From: Apostichopus parvimensis
Taxonomy: Eukaryota; Echinodermata; Holothuroidea; Aspidochirotida; Stichopodidae
DNA length: 37,560 nucleotides
Assembly (NCBI GenBank): GCA_000934455.1
Contig: KN882859.1
Span: 117,764 to 155,323 of the forward strand
Direction of reading: 5' to 3'
Shown: in pieces, positions 21,058 to 32,076 of the stretch
Layout: each line of letters opens with the position of its first letter
Position numbering within the stretch: the stretch's first letter is position 1
Translations under genes and position numbers: made by a program
Notes under the pieces: model-generated
Seen by the model: the letters and a program-made list of their open reading frames with translations, nothing else
Told to the model about the DNA's origin: nothing
The model's database searches: none

Positions 21058-23535
21058 ATGGAAACAGAAGCAACAGTTCTTGAGATGTTAGGCCTGATCA
21101 CTCAGTCTTTAAGCGTGGGTTCAGTAGCGACTGGTGGACAGATAGTATCCGATATACCACAACTCCAAACAGAGCATTGCATTTCAACACAGCCAATTGT
21201 CACTACCACAAATGACAGCCCAGCCATTGAAAAGTCAGACGAACACAGCCTTGCAAACATCCAGCAATTAGTAGGATCGATAGAAGAGATTGAGAATGAA
21301 GTAGGAAATAGTCTTCACGCTCACCAAACTGAAGATGGTATACCAAACACCCTATCAGATAATAAAGCAGTAGGTGACCTGCTCTTCCAGAAACAGACTT
21401 TACAAACGGAACAGAAAACAGGCAATTTGGTGGACGAGGTAGCATTTATATCGGACTCACGTCTCTTGACGAGAACTGCAGGTAGAAGATATGAAGTACT
21501 AGATGAGGAGAATTTGGATGGACAAGACAGGACAGAAGGAAATATTACTTCAGTTACAGACAATAGAGCGACAGTCTGCAGCCAAGACTCTCTGGCAGTA
21601 GGCAACAATGTAGTAATCTCAAACAGTCATGTTCAAAATACACTCCCAGCTTTCTTATCTGGTCAGCCAGAATCTGTGGACAAATTTTGTACTCTTCCAG
21701 CTACAAATGAAAGTACTTCAGAACATTGTGTTACAAACTTAAACAGATCATGTGAACCATCTAGTATGTCAACAGATATTAATGCAAGAACATTTCGGCC
21801 TACCCAAGTAGCCCATATAGCATACTGTACCAGTTCAACACCAAACAAACATCTACATTATGCAATGCGGAAGCACATAATGGAAGAACTGTTAGTAAAC
21901 CCCTATATGTGTGGTATTTGTGGAGACATTTTTCATTCAACTTTGAACCTTAGTGAACATGTTTTGAGTTGTCATACTTTGCAGATGATGCAGGGTTCAA
22001 AAATTGATGGAAATACCCAAGGAGAGTCGAACTTCGATCTCCCAAAGAGAAAAGAAGCCAGAGAAGATTTACCGATAATGTCACCGAAAGATGAGCCACA
22101 TAATGGGAGAAATCTCGACAATATGTATTTAGAGAATTTGCTGCAGAGTTCACTGGGGAATGAATACAAGATGAGCAAAGACCACGGAAAGAATTATGAG
22201 AGCAAGGCATCTACTGAGAAGAACGAAAAGATAACCACAACACCAAACAGGGATGGAGGACAAAAAGAGACAGAAAAACTTAAATTAAGCACAGAGTCTG
22301 ATACTGTGTCTATGAACATGCAAAGTCCGTGTGAAAGGTCAGACGAATCTTTCCGAGATGTTATAAGTGGAGTCGATTTGAAAGGTGAATGTTTAGATTC
22401 TGTCAGAATTAGTAGTGGGACAGAGTTAAAAGTAAAGGAGAAGGAAGACAAAGGACTTGCCAAGAGCAAAACCAAACGTGACAAGGCGTTCAAGTGTGAG
22501 TTTTGCGAGGATCTATTCACCAGTAATAAGTACAGGTACAAACACAGAGTAGCGTCACACCCGGAAGCCGTCTTTCAGTGTCCAGGTTGCGAGAAGTCGT
22601 ACAAGGTCACGGAGAAGGACAAGTGGCAGCACCATATCCGAACGCACAACAAACCACCCAAGAAACCCAAGCTGGACAGCTACAGCTGCAGTGTGTGTTC
22701 AGTGGTGTTCAGGGCCCCTAACGCCGTGGCGATACACATGCAGACTTTTCATCCGGAAGCCGTCCGAGGAGAGAAACGATTCTGCTGTGAGATCTGTGGT
22801 AACCTCTTCAGGACGAAGAGCGCCTTGAAATCTCACCAGTCTCTGGTCCATTCAGACGAGAAGCCCTATCAGTGCGAGACCTGCGGGAAGGGATTCAAGA
22901 AAGAATCGTACCTCAAACTCCACAGGAGGACTCACACAGGCGAAAAACCCTTCACCTGTAAATTCTGCAATAAAATGTTTCCGAGCACGACCGGCCGACG
23001 GTCCCACGAGAGGACGCACACGAACGAGAGGCCGTACAAGTGCACTTACTGTTGCAGCAGTTTCAGAGCTAAGCCCCAGCTGGTGGAGCACGAACGGACA
23101 CACACGCAGGAGAGACCGTTCGTCTGTCCGCTCTGCGGGAAATCTTTCGCCTCGAGGACATCCTTCAAGACCCACCAGTTTCTGCACACGGGAGAGAAGC
23201 CCTATAAGTGCAGAAGTTGCACAAGGTCTTTCGCTCAGAAGAGCAATCTCACGGACCACTTCCGAAGCATCCACAGTCAGGAGAAACCGTACGAGTGTAC
23301 TGTCTGCAGCGCAAAGTTCACGCGGAGTACAAGCCGAAAAGTGCACATGGAAAAGAAACACGGTCTGGCGATAACTGTCAGGCAAGGGCGCCCTCCCACG
23401 CATGAATCGAACCCGACTGTGGACTCCATCGTTGCTACTTGTCTGTCGATAGACGTCAGTTCCGTTCTAACACAGACCGAGCATCAAACTCTAGGTGACT
23501 CATTCTCGGTGATAGTGAATAATTTAACAAGCTAA
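21058..23535 (+). CDS. C2H2 zinc-finger protein B, 11 fingers, 825 aa
   Basis: The protein has a long polar, Ser/Thr-rich N-terminus, an isolated finger (PYMCGICG, Cys285 to His306), a charged Lys/Glu-rich linker of about 170 residues, and ten fingers from Cys480 to His768. These start at 480, 508, 544, 577, 606, 634, 662, 690, 718 and 747. Linkers include TGEKPF, NERPY, QERPF and TGEKPY. Finger number, spacing and many residues match protein A one to one, including the HPEAV linker after finger 4 and VRQ after the last finger. The start is set by the ACCATGG context 50 bases after a splice acceptor. It is probably a nuclear DNA-binding regulator. AATAAA at 24462-24467 may be the polyadenylation signal. 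The finger part is more GC-rich than the flanks. No ortholog can be named. Confidence 0.95.
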   Translation: METEATVLEMLGLITQSLSVGSVATGGQIVSDIPQLQTEHCISTQPIVTTTNDSPAIEKSDEHSLANIQQLVGSIEEIENEVGNSLHAHQTEDGIPNTLSDNKAVGDLLFQKQTLQTEQKTGNLVDEVAFISDSRLLTRTAGRRYEVLDEENLDGQDRTEGNITSVTDNRATVCSQDSLAVGNNVVISNSHVQNTLPAFLSGQPESVDKFCTLPATNESTSEHCVTNLNRSCEPSSMSTDINARTFRPTQVAHIAYCTSSTPNKHLHYAMRKHIMEELLVNPYMCGICGDIFHSTLNLSEHVLSCHTLQMMQGSKIDGNTQGESNFDLPKRKEAREDLPIMSPKDEPHNGRNLDNMYLENLLQSSLGNEYKMSKDHGKNYESKASTEKNEKITTTPNRDGGQKETEKLKLSTESDTVSMNMQSPCERSDESFRDVISGVDLKGECLDSVRISSGTELKVKEKEDKGLAKSKTKRDKAFKCEFCEDLFTSNKYRYKHRVASHPEAVFQCPGCEKSYKVTEKDKWQHHIRTHNKPPKKPKLDSYSCSVCSVVFRAPNAVAIHMQTFHPEAVRGEKRFCCEICGNLFRTKSALKSHQSLVHSDEKPYQCETCGKGFKKESYLKLHRRTHTGEKPFTCKFCNKMFPSTTGRRSHERTHTNERPYKCTYCCSSFRAKPQLVEHERTHTQERPFVCPLCGKSFASRTSFKTHQFLHTGEKPYKCRSCTRSFAQKSNLTDHFRSIHSQEKPYECTVCSAKFTRSTSRKVHMEKKHGLAITVRQGRPPTHESNPTVDSIVATCLSIDVSSVLTQTEHQTLGDSFSVIVNNLTS

Positions 23536-25171
23536 TTTGGCATATTTTCCCATTTGGATGCTAAACCCAATTCTGAAACCAAGAAAAATTAACTGCTGGT
23601 ACTGTATTAGAATATGTTAACTTCTCTGGATAAGTATGGCTCTAGAATATGAAATTAAGAGTTGGAAAATTTATGTACTGGCTTTTAATATCATAGCCAT
23701 GGTTTAAATAAGAAGGGTGACTAAGCCATACCTGACGTATGTCACGTTACAAGTGTACGTTACCATCCGTACGATATCATACAGAAGCAGTTTTACACTA
23801 AATATCGAGCCAACCACGGTTTTGAAAACTGCAGAGATCCTTAAATGCTTCATTTGCTAAATGTGTTCCTCCTTCAGCTACACTAGTGGATGTACTGTTT
23901 TTGGTAAATTTTCATAGACTGAAATGACGTAACTAACAGGTACTGGAATTAATATGCATAAGTGGCTGGGGGGCGAGGGGTTTGGGTACAGCTACCCACC
24001 AGCCATCAGGAGAAAATGGATAATTCCGGGGTGTTTTTGCACTCAGCAAATACTACAGGTGCACCTCCCTGCCCCTGGTTTTTTCTTTCAACCTCGCACA
24101 AAATATTTATTAGCATGACCAAAATTTATAGTGCCTCAGAATGTACCATCTGACTTCTAAATGTTTTAATTTTTTGCTGATACAGGACCGCCAGACACCC
24201 CTACGTGGTAAGCACCTCCATTGTATTGCAGAAACCCCGCCACAAACAAATCCTTCATTCACCTCTTGCCTCCCACAAAGGTTTCAAACCCCAATTTAAA
24301 TCAGTCGGGGTGGGGGGGAGAGGGGTTGTTGAAATGAGTATTTATTACAGTGTATCAGTTGGAGGGGGCTGGGGGAGTTTAATTTGGCCCACCCAAGTTT
24401 AAAATCTGGTGGCTGGTTGGTAAGTGATAATTATTCTTCTGAGATGTCATCCTCTTAAAAGAATAAAGACACAATGAAGACACAATATGAGGAAAAGTTG
24501 ACTTACACATGACTATTATTTTATAATACTGATTAAAATACAATTCACAAAAATATGACTAATACCAAAAGTCACAAATAATGGCAAATAAAAATGTTGC
24601 TTTTTCGATATAACAAAACATTGTTACATTATTTATTATTAAGGTGTATACGTATGAAAATTTGTAGCAAAATAATATTTGGAGAAAACTATCCTATGTA
24701 CCACTGCATTTCTGCATGGTGGGATATATGTTCCCTTTGTCTTACTGTCCAGCACACTTTACTTCTCACCTTTTTCCTTCCACCCCAACCCCCCCCCCAA
24801 CCCACCCCTTCCTTTATCTTGCACGTTCTGTGCACTTCTTGTTCTTTCTTGCCATAAAAGTTAAAAACCAACATCAAAAGTTAAAAACCACAGGGCCAAG
24901 AATAGCTTATGAGAGTCCCATCAAGATGGCTTTAGTTCTAGAATGGATACTCTCTAAAGTTTTTACCAATTAAGTCAGTTTCTACATACAAGATCTCGTC
25001 TATTACGAGCCGGCAATCCTGAACAGACTCGGTTCATTGTTTTAGGGTAGGTCCAGCCCAATTTTTCCATGTGGAAGTTACTTCAGACAATATGATTGTG
25101 TTGCACCTTCCTCCATCCAGATCATATAACTACTTTACTCAAAGACGAGACCCCAGTGAGGGATACATCAT

Positions 25172-25455
25172 CAGGTGGGGTAGGAAGCTTCCAAAAAGTG
25201 GGGGGCACAACATCAGAGGAGCACTTTCTCATTACACAACCACCACTCGTTATGCTATTAACCAATACACACCGGCCATATCAGGTTAAATATATATGTG
25301 TTAGTATGATTTCAATACTAATATGGTGCACGTGAATAATTAAATAAAATATTAAAATTAACAAATGCTTAAGATATCCAAAAGACAGTTCTTCATCAAA
25401 GGGGCACATTTCTTTTCCAGTAGGGCATATTTGCTGTTTTGGAAAAAAATGGGGA
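25172..25455 (+). mobile_element. Truncated hAT-type MITE, sister of 25878-26259
   Basis: It starts CAGGTGGGGTAGGAAGCTTCC and matches the element at 25878 through its length: CAAAAAGTGGG, CACAACATCAGAGG, CACTCGTTATGCTAT, CACACCGGCCATATCA, AAGATATCCAAAAGACAG and TTTTGGAAAAAAA. The terminal CTACCCCCTG is absent, and a short GGGGAGGCACGTTTGGG duplication stands there instead, so the right end is lost. Confidence 0.75.
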
Positions 25456-25877
25456 GGCACGTTTGGGGGGAGGCACGTTTGGGGCGAGTCTTCAACGCAT
25501 TTAAAAGAAAGAAACAGGGACAATTTAAGTTGCCAGAGGGACGATATATTTTCGTACCAAAAGAGAATTGGGGTTGAGTCAACAGTTTTACCAGTTCTGC
25601 CTAATATTACTAAAAGATATTAGAGATTTCAATTAACCAAATCAGGACATTCACATGCTTAGGTTTTCACCAACAACTGAATATTAAGAAGCAATGATAT
25701 ATTGAATTTGACTGGATTCTTAACATATATCAGTATTACAGCGAATTTCAATAGCAATAAACAAGTATCGCATCATGGTACCAAACCTCATGACTGCTTA
25801 TTGAACTCAGATTCACAAAAACCCAATAGGAGACACAAAACACCACCTTTATCTTTAATGCTAGTATGACTAACCGC

Positions 25878-26259
25878 CAGGGGGGTAGAAAGCTTCCAAA
25901 AAGTGGGGCGGCACAACATCAGAGGGGCACTATCTCATTCCACAACCACCACTCGTTATGCTATAAACGGACACACACCGGCCATATCACTTAAATATAT
26001 ATGATGTGTTAGCATGCTATCAGTACTATTTATTGAGATTGTTTAATGTTAACCATGCTACAAAAATATATGGGATGCCATTTTAAAAGTAGCATGTACA
26101 GACTAAAAATAAATAAGTAAAATAAAATATTAAAATTAACAAAGGCTTAAGATATCCAAAAGACAGTTCTTCATCAAAGGGTCACATTTTATTGCCAGTA
26201 GGGCACATTTGCTAAATTATTTTGGAAAAAAAGTGGGGGGCACGTGCTCCTACCCCCTG
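25878..26259 (+). mobile_element. Complete non-autonomous hAT-type MITE, 382 bp
   Basis: The ends CAGGGGGGTAGAAAGC and GCTCCTACCCCCTG are inverted repeats. The same 8 bases, CTAACCGC, flank both sides (25870-25877 and 26260-26267). An 8-bp duplication and CAG/CTG ends point to the hAT superfamily. There is no transposase. It holds about 60 bases not present in the truncated copy 704 bases upstream. Confidence 0.82.
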
Positions 26260-26268
26260 CTAACCGCA

Positions 26269-26300
26269 CCCCCCCCCCCCCACACACACACACACACACA
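26269..26300 (+). repeat. Poly-C followed by (CA)n microsatellite
   Basis: A run of 12 C and then ten CA units, just beyond the right target duplication of the hAT-type element. Confidence 0.95.
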
Positions 26301-26490
26301 CTCTCACACAGTTTAGAAAACTCATGCTCCATTTGGGAGATATTCTAGTTAATATTCACGTCTGGGATCTGTCATTTTGTAAATCTGTGATGTTATCTTA
26401 GTGTCATTATAGGATCTGACACTTTTTGTTTTCTCTTTTGGTTTCCTTCATAATTTTCAACATAAAACATTAAATCAAAATAAAACAAAA

Positions 26491-26586
26491 CTGTTAGCAA
26501 ACTGCTTATCCACTAAAGAGCCTGTGTAAGACTGTGTGTATAAGTAAGAGGGCCTGACTACGATCCTAGCAGGATCTTCTTCTGAA
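26491..26586 (+). repeat. Dispersed repeat, copy 2 (with 17188-17296)
   Basis: It begins CTGTTAGCAAACTGC and ends GATCCTAGCAGGATCTTCTTC, as does the copy at 17188. The middle differs by small gaps and substitutions. Confidence 0.75.
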
Positions 26587-27289
26587 TGACAAGCTACAAT
26601 TAAACAGAAGGGACAAAGAGGGACATAAAATGTTGTGAGTGTTGACACTAAAACCTATGCCATAATTAGGTCAGGTTAAGAAACTTCAATTTTTTTAGCT
26701 TCAGTATTTGCAGAACCAACGAGCATTACAGAAAATAAACATTGTAATAAATAAAGAATATTTATTTAAAAAAAAAATTATGAAGCACATGTGGGCTCAA
26801 TGATGTCAATGTTAGACTTAATCAAGTCTTTGGCCTTGTATGTGAAGTAACATTAAATTTGTTATATCTCCCAAATGGAATGAGATTCTTCAAATCTGTT
26901 GTTCATGACAAATCATATCATATCACATCTATAGATCAATGATGATGGTAGGGGTTTGTGTCTTCATGCCAGATAGTCACAAAATTAATATGAATTCTGT
27001 TAAAAAAGTAAAATGATACTCAGAAACTGTCACCAAAATACATCATACTGAAACTGACACCTTTTACATTGTCTTTTATTCTTTAAAATGCTAATATTGC
27101 AAATTACATTGTTAAGGATTTTTTTTGTCAATCAAAAGAGTAAATAGTGGCTAGTTGAAATTATGCCTGTAAGGACACAAATAATTGTATCTCCTTAGCA
27201 ACAACATGTAAACATAATAAACCTATTGCACAGATTTAATGTGTACGGTAATTCCATCTTGTACCCCCGCTTGTATATTTTTTGCCAAT

Positions 27290-27615
27290 AGATTCAAGCT
27301 GCATTTTGCATAGGGCTACAAACTGTGTATCAATACCAGTGCATTTTACATTGAGCTTAAAACTTTGCAGACCATTTTGCATTAGGCTACAAACTGTGTA
27401 TCACTGACCAAGCCATGTCATATGAACACAGGTACACAGTTATCATTGGATACCAGTGCAGTTGCTACAGTACAAAGTTACACACCGTGCAGCCCATTTT
27501 GCATTAGGCTACAAACTTTGCAGCCCATTGTGCATTGGGCTCAGGTGCCGCAATCTTTGTATCAATGGCAAAGCAATGTCATACTCACATACGTTGTCAT
27601 TGGATACCAGACTGT
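27290..27615 (+). repeat. Degenerate satellite, unit about 154 bp with sub-repeats
   Basis: GCATTAGGCTACAAACT and variants recur near 27310, 27379, 27501 and 27532. TCATTGGATACCAG recurs at about 27443 and 27597. The larger unit is about 154 bases and contains a shorter repeated word. Open frames across it follow from the repeat. Confidence 0.7.
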
Positions 27616-28323
27616 TCATTTTCCACTGTTCTGCAAATTGTGTTTCATAAACCCTGTGGCACAAGATTGGATATCCCTCCATCAAAACCAACTAAACTAC
27701 AACCATTGGGTGGTGTTAAATATCAAGTTTCACACCCTTTTAGTGTTATATATACCCCAAAAAATGCTGTGTTCCATACATTGAATGTACAGATCTGAAA
27801 TTTTTGCCTGTATCTGATGTGACTTTGGTGAACTAGAAACTAAAGTGAAAGTAAAATATGCCCCCAGGTACCATTCCTTATGGTAGAGTGTTTGCAACTT
27901 CAATGCATAACTCAGCTTTAAAGAATGGTTTATTAATTATGTTATTGTGATAAAACAAAACAGAACAAACACATTATAATGTACACATGTATTCAAGGTG
28001 GTTTGTATTAGTAAAATATGAAACTCTGCATGGTGCAATCAGCAGACAAGTTTGTGATAAAGAGTTACTCAGCATTATCAATTGAGAAAAAATTAACCTC
28101 CACCCATTAAAACTAAAACACCTACCATTTATCACCCACTCTCCCCATCCCTCTCTTTTCATGTCAAATCAAAATATCCCCTCATCTACCCATTCTTACT
28201 CAAATCACAAGATAAAAATGATCTATTCAGGTATAAATATCAGAGATTAAGGAGTACAAAGTGTACTCAATTGCTGCACATGCTTGATTTTGTTTAAAAA
28301 TCGTTTCTTGAAAATTCCAAGAA

Positions 28324-28386
28324 TATACATACATGTATGTATATTGTAATTAAAATATTGTAATTAAAATACTGTAATTAAAATTA
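28324..28386 (+). repeat. Palindrome and 14-bp AT-rich tandem repeat
   Basis: ATACATACATGTATGTAT is a perfect palindrome. It is followed by three copies of TATTGTAATTAAAA (one with C for T). Confidence 0.85.
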
Positions 28387-29151
28387 ATAAAAGTCATGAA
28401 TACTCCCCTTTAACTAAAAATAAATTTTATGCATTATCTCTAAGAATGTGTGTAAATGTAATAGGTTTACTGGACAATCCCAAGCTATTCACTGAATTCT
28501 TACACAAAGATCCAGGGACCTCAACATGTCTGCTATGCTTTGAGTAATCTTCATAAATTATCAAAAAAACCCAGGCTACCAACCCATTATTAGCTGATAA
28601 TTTCAACCTATCAACAAAGCCCCCAATGAACAGAACCGCATGCTGTGTTTGCCTTTACAGGACTTCTACACTGACCCCCCCACCCCCCCTCCCAACTAAG
28701 AATTTTTCATAGGTTGCTAAGGCTGTTTGAAATTGCTTTCCTGGTGCTTCTGACCCTCAATACTCTTGGACCGAAAAAAAAGGTGTTAAAATAGACAATT
28801 AATACTTTAGGAAAAAAATGCTTTGACAGGAGCTGTAGATATGAACATAAATTAAATAATTAATTAACTTTGTTAGTATTTTGATCCCCTTTAAAGCTCA
28901 CATCTATTGACCCTGGAGTTTCCTATCGACATCTTCCTGCCCCTCTCATACCCCATTTGATTCTCAGAAACATCTGAAGTCTTCTTACCCATTTTCCAGT
29001 TTTTATGCCATATTTGCTCCCACTATCTGAACATCTGCCATCATTGAGGACACTTCATCATCTACGTGGTGCTCCTTCAATGTATGCAATTAGTTTCCAA
29101 ATGGGAAAGGCTAGAGGGGGAACCAGTGCCGTTGCACAGTTAGTATGTTCA

Positions 29152-31389
29152 CTAAAACGCACCCATGTTCTGCGTGACATGCATCGGTTGGTAATCATTC
29201 ATGTTAGCGAGCACCACGATCGATTCACACGCAGCGGCCGCTTCGTTCTCCACGACACCGAACCCATTGATGGTGCCGTTAGGTATGAACGACGCCACCG
29301 GCGTCACAGGTCCTCCTGCGATCATATTGGTCACGGACGCCTGTGCCACGAGGCTCTCTACCGGCTGACAGTACCTTCCGCCTATGTCATGCTGCGACAC
29401 AGAGGAGACATCTTCCAAACCAGGCACGATTGAAACCTGCATGGATGCCAGAATCTCGCTGGCGTTCGCTATCACGGAAGTGGTCGTCGCTTGCTGTTGC
29501 GCTTGCAGAGTCGTGTACACAGGTAAGTTGTGCAAGGGCTGAAGCTCTTGCAACTGGGACGGTTGTTCCATCGGAATCGGCATGGGACAAGGCTGGACTT
29601 CCACGCCTGCTGGTGGTGGCGGCAGACTCGGACGTCCAGAAACCTCTGCATTCTTCTGATGTGACTTCATGTGGGCTTTCAGTGAATTGCTCCTTGGAAA
29701 AGGCTTCTGGCATTGCGGACAGACGTAGGGTTTGTGTCCCGTGTGGATCCGTACGTGGTGTACGAGGTTGGTGTACTGAGCAAAGGCTTTATCGCAGTGC
29801 TTGCACTTGAACGGTTTCACTCCCGTGTGGACACGTTCGTGGTCGTTCAAGTTACTCCGACTCTTGAAGAACTTTTCGCAGTGACTACATTTGTACGGTC
29901 TTTCCTTCGTATGGACCCGTCTGTGGCGGGTGTACTGGTCGCGCTTCACAAAGGCCTTTTCACAGAATTCGCACTTGTAGGGCTTTTCGCCCGTATGGGT
30001 CCGTACGTGGTTGACCATCTGCAGCCGTTGACGGAAGGCTTTGTCACAGTGAGAGCACTTGTAGGGTTTCTCACCCGTGTGTACCTTCACGTGTGACTTG
30101 AGATCGCTGCGTCTACAGAAGCCTTTCTTGCAGTGAGAACAGACAAACGGTTTGGTGTCCAAGTGAATACGCTGGTGTTCAACCATCGCCGTGTGAGTCC
30201 AAAACATGGCTCCACATTTCTCACAGCAGAATGTCTTTTGACCTTTGACCAATTCCGGGTGGAAGTTCTGCGTGTGTATCTGAAGGCCACTTTGGTGTAA
30301 GAAGGTCTTATTGCATAGCTGGCATACGGGCGGCACACGCTTTTTCACCTCTTTGGGTTTTGCCGGCGGTCTCCGAACTCTCCGATGACTCTTGGCGTGA
30401 ATATTCAAGAGTCGTCTCTCCGAAAACTCGGCTTGACACTGATGACATTTGAGTGGGCAGTTAGGGTGCACCTCTTTGATGTGAACACCCCTCTTCTGCT
30501 GACTGCGGAACCCTAATTCGCAAAACTCACACTTGTATTTATCCGAACCTTCGGTCTTGTCAACCTTCTGTTGACTCGTCCGTCGTGACCTCTTGGCGGG
30601 CAGGGTGCCGCCCTCCGTGAATAAATTAATGACGATGAGGTCACCGTTCTTGTAACTGTTGCTCTTTTCTATGTTCTTGTCTCCCCTCCCCTCTTCATCT
30701 GACATTGCTCCTGCCATCTCGTCATTCTCCACCAGATTATCCCTGCTATTTGACCTCAACAAGATGGTTTTGTCGGGAGTCGTGCGCAGCTTTCTTTCGC
30801 TTTCTTGCGACTTGTTTTCCTTGTCCTGGTTCCCGCTATCCACCTCTCCACCCGTACGGTGTTCTGCTCCGGGTGAGATCTCTCTCTGACTGATGTCAGA
30901 GTTGGATCCAGCCTCTTCTTCACCCTTCTTCCTCTCCTTCCTGATGCCACCACCTTGTCTTGTCGATCTCACATCCTGGGTTTTGTTTCGGATCCGTAAC
31001 GAACGCCGATTGGAATCTTTCTCCACAAAGCCGTGTTCAAGTTCCAAGTGGATTTTCAGAAGGTAGCCCTGACCGAAAGCTTCGCCGCAGATGCCACACA
31101 TGTACGGATCTGTAGACGGCTTGAGAAACGAGTGCTTCTGCACGACGTAATGACCGTCGACCGCATCTCCACAGACTTTACACGACTTGACCGGAGGCCC
31201 GAGACAGGACTCTTCAGCCGCGCTGCTCCCTTTGCAGATTACATGGATGAGGTGGGTCACCACTTTGATTTCGTTCTGCATCTTGTCTTTCTCCTTCTGG
31301 TTTGAACCTTTCTTTAGAATCTGGCTGATGACTTCCTCAGAGAAGTCATCTTTCCTCAGTAAAGGTTGACCCTGTTCTTGCGGCTCCAT
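29152..31389 (-). CDS. C2H2 zinc-finger protein C, 11 fingers, 745 aa
   Basis: It starts MEPQEQGQPL and has a Lys/Glu-rich N-terminus, then CKVCGDAVDGHYVV (70-83), which is not a full finger, then an isolated finger (PYMCGICG, Cys98 to His119). A charged linker of about 165 residues (with KRSRR at 266-270) leads to ten fingers from Cys287 to His577, starting at 287, 315, 356, 389, 417, 445, 473, 501, 529 and 557. Linkers include TGEKPY, KERPY, GVKPF and GHKPY. The C-terminal 168 residues are rich in Pro, Gln, Ser and Val without fingers and may be an activation or interaction region. Finger layout equals that of proteins A and B, but the sequences have drifted further. A CAG lies one base before the ATG but its pyrimidine tract is weak, so the exon start is uncertain. 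No ortholog can be named. Confidence 0.94.
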   Translation of the reverse strand: MEPQEQGQPLLRKDDFSEEVISQILKKGSNQKEKDKMQNEIKVVTHLIHVICKGSSAAEESCLGPPVKSCKVCGDAVDGHYVVQKHSFLKPSTDPYMCGICGEAFGQGYLLKIHLELEHGFVEKDSNRRSLRIRNKTQDVRSTRQGGGIRKERKKGEEEAGSNSDISQREISPGAEHRTGGEVDSGNQDKENKSQESERKLRTTPDKTILLRSNSRDNLVENDEMAGAMSDEEGRGDKNIEKSNSYKNGDLIVINLFTEGGTLPAKRSRRTSQQKVDKTEGSDKYKCEFCELGFRSQQKRGVHIKEVHPNCPLKCHQCQAEFSERRLLNIHAKSHRRVRRPPAKPKEVKKRVPPVCQLCNKTFLHQSGLQIHTQNFHPELVKGQKTFCCEKCGAMFWTHTAMVEHQRIHLDTKPFVCSHCKKGFCRRSDLKSHVKVHTGEKPYKCSHCDKAFRQRLQMVNHVRTHTGEKPYKCEFCEKAFVKRDQYTRHRRVHTKERPYKCSHCEKFFKSRSNLNDHERVHTGVKPFKCKHCDKAFAQYTNLVHHVRIHTGHKPYVCPQCQKPFPRSNSLKAHMKSHQKNAEVSGRPSLPPPPAGVEVQPCPMPIPMEQPSQLQELQPLHNLPVYTTLQAQQQATTTSVIANASEILASMQVSIVPGLEDVSSVSQHDIGGRYCQPVESLVAQASVTNMIAGGPVTPVASFIPNGTINGFGVVENEAAAACESIVVLANMNDYQPMHVTQNMGAF

Positions 31390-32076
31390 TCTGATATTCC
31401 ACTTGAACTGCGACTACTGAATGTACCGTTTATCCGGGCTGGGCTGAGGAAAGAACCTTCTATGGCGACACTGAAGCATCCATCAACGTCAGGCGATCAG
31501 ACCTCATATCTGCAGGCGGAGGCTCGGATCTATCGGCAGACTAGAAAAAGAACTTCTAAGACCCCAAGATTCTGTAAATGGAAAAGAAATATGGTTTTAT
31601 GTGAATCTTACTTACTACAGATTACAAAGTCTTAGACTAAGGCTAAGGGTTGACATTGTCTTCCTGTTGACCAACACAAAAGATTAAATTTTTGCTAGCG
31701 ATATAATCAACTGGGAATGGGTTCAGTAATTGTCTTGGAGAAAAAGCAAGACTGTTCTTCCAAAGGCTTACTTTAATAAGATTATTTCATATTTTGTTCC
31801 CTTGAATTGTGACACATTTGGGATATTTGTTTAACTGTCAACGTTCTCTGAATTTAGAACTTCATCACAACAAAAATGCAACTATTCGAAGATGTATTAT
31901 TTTCCTATGAGAATTTATATCAGTCAGTTAAATAAACCAGAAAGGGCTTAGTGATTCCTGGCCCATAGGTGATATCTTTTAAGTACTGTTGTTGCAAATT
32001 GACATGTTTTCATTGTGCAGTTACTGTGTTAATTCTTAGGTTATAGAATGTTTAAGATCTATGGGTGTTGACTAAC

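Larger units (their letters stand above)
23536..29151. other. Repeat-rich stretch between convergent zinc-finger genes B and C
   Basis: It should include the 3' UTRs of both genes. It contains hAT-type elements, a dispersed repeat, a degenerate satellite and AT-rich tandem repeats. I see no coding exon; open frames at 24594-24973 and 27422-27798 lie in low-complexity or satellite DNA. Confidence 0.55.

Noticed and set aside
22852-23403. 183-residue open frame on the strand opposite zinc-finger gene B
   Set aside because: It is the mirror of the finger array; Cys/His codon repeats keep the opposite strand open. No independent protein features. Similar frames opposite A and C were rejected for the same reason.
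31130-31182. Nuclear-receptor-like CKVCGD...HYVV in zinc-finger protein C
   Set aside because: It resembles the first half of a nuclear receptor finger, but the next Cys pair is not at the required spacing and no receptor domain follows. Probably chance or a decayed finger.
29152-31389. Identity with CTCF because of eleven fingers
   Set aside because: CTCF has eleven contiguous fingers with different sequences; here one finger is detached and the linkers and tails do not match.
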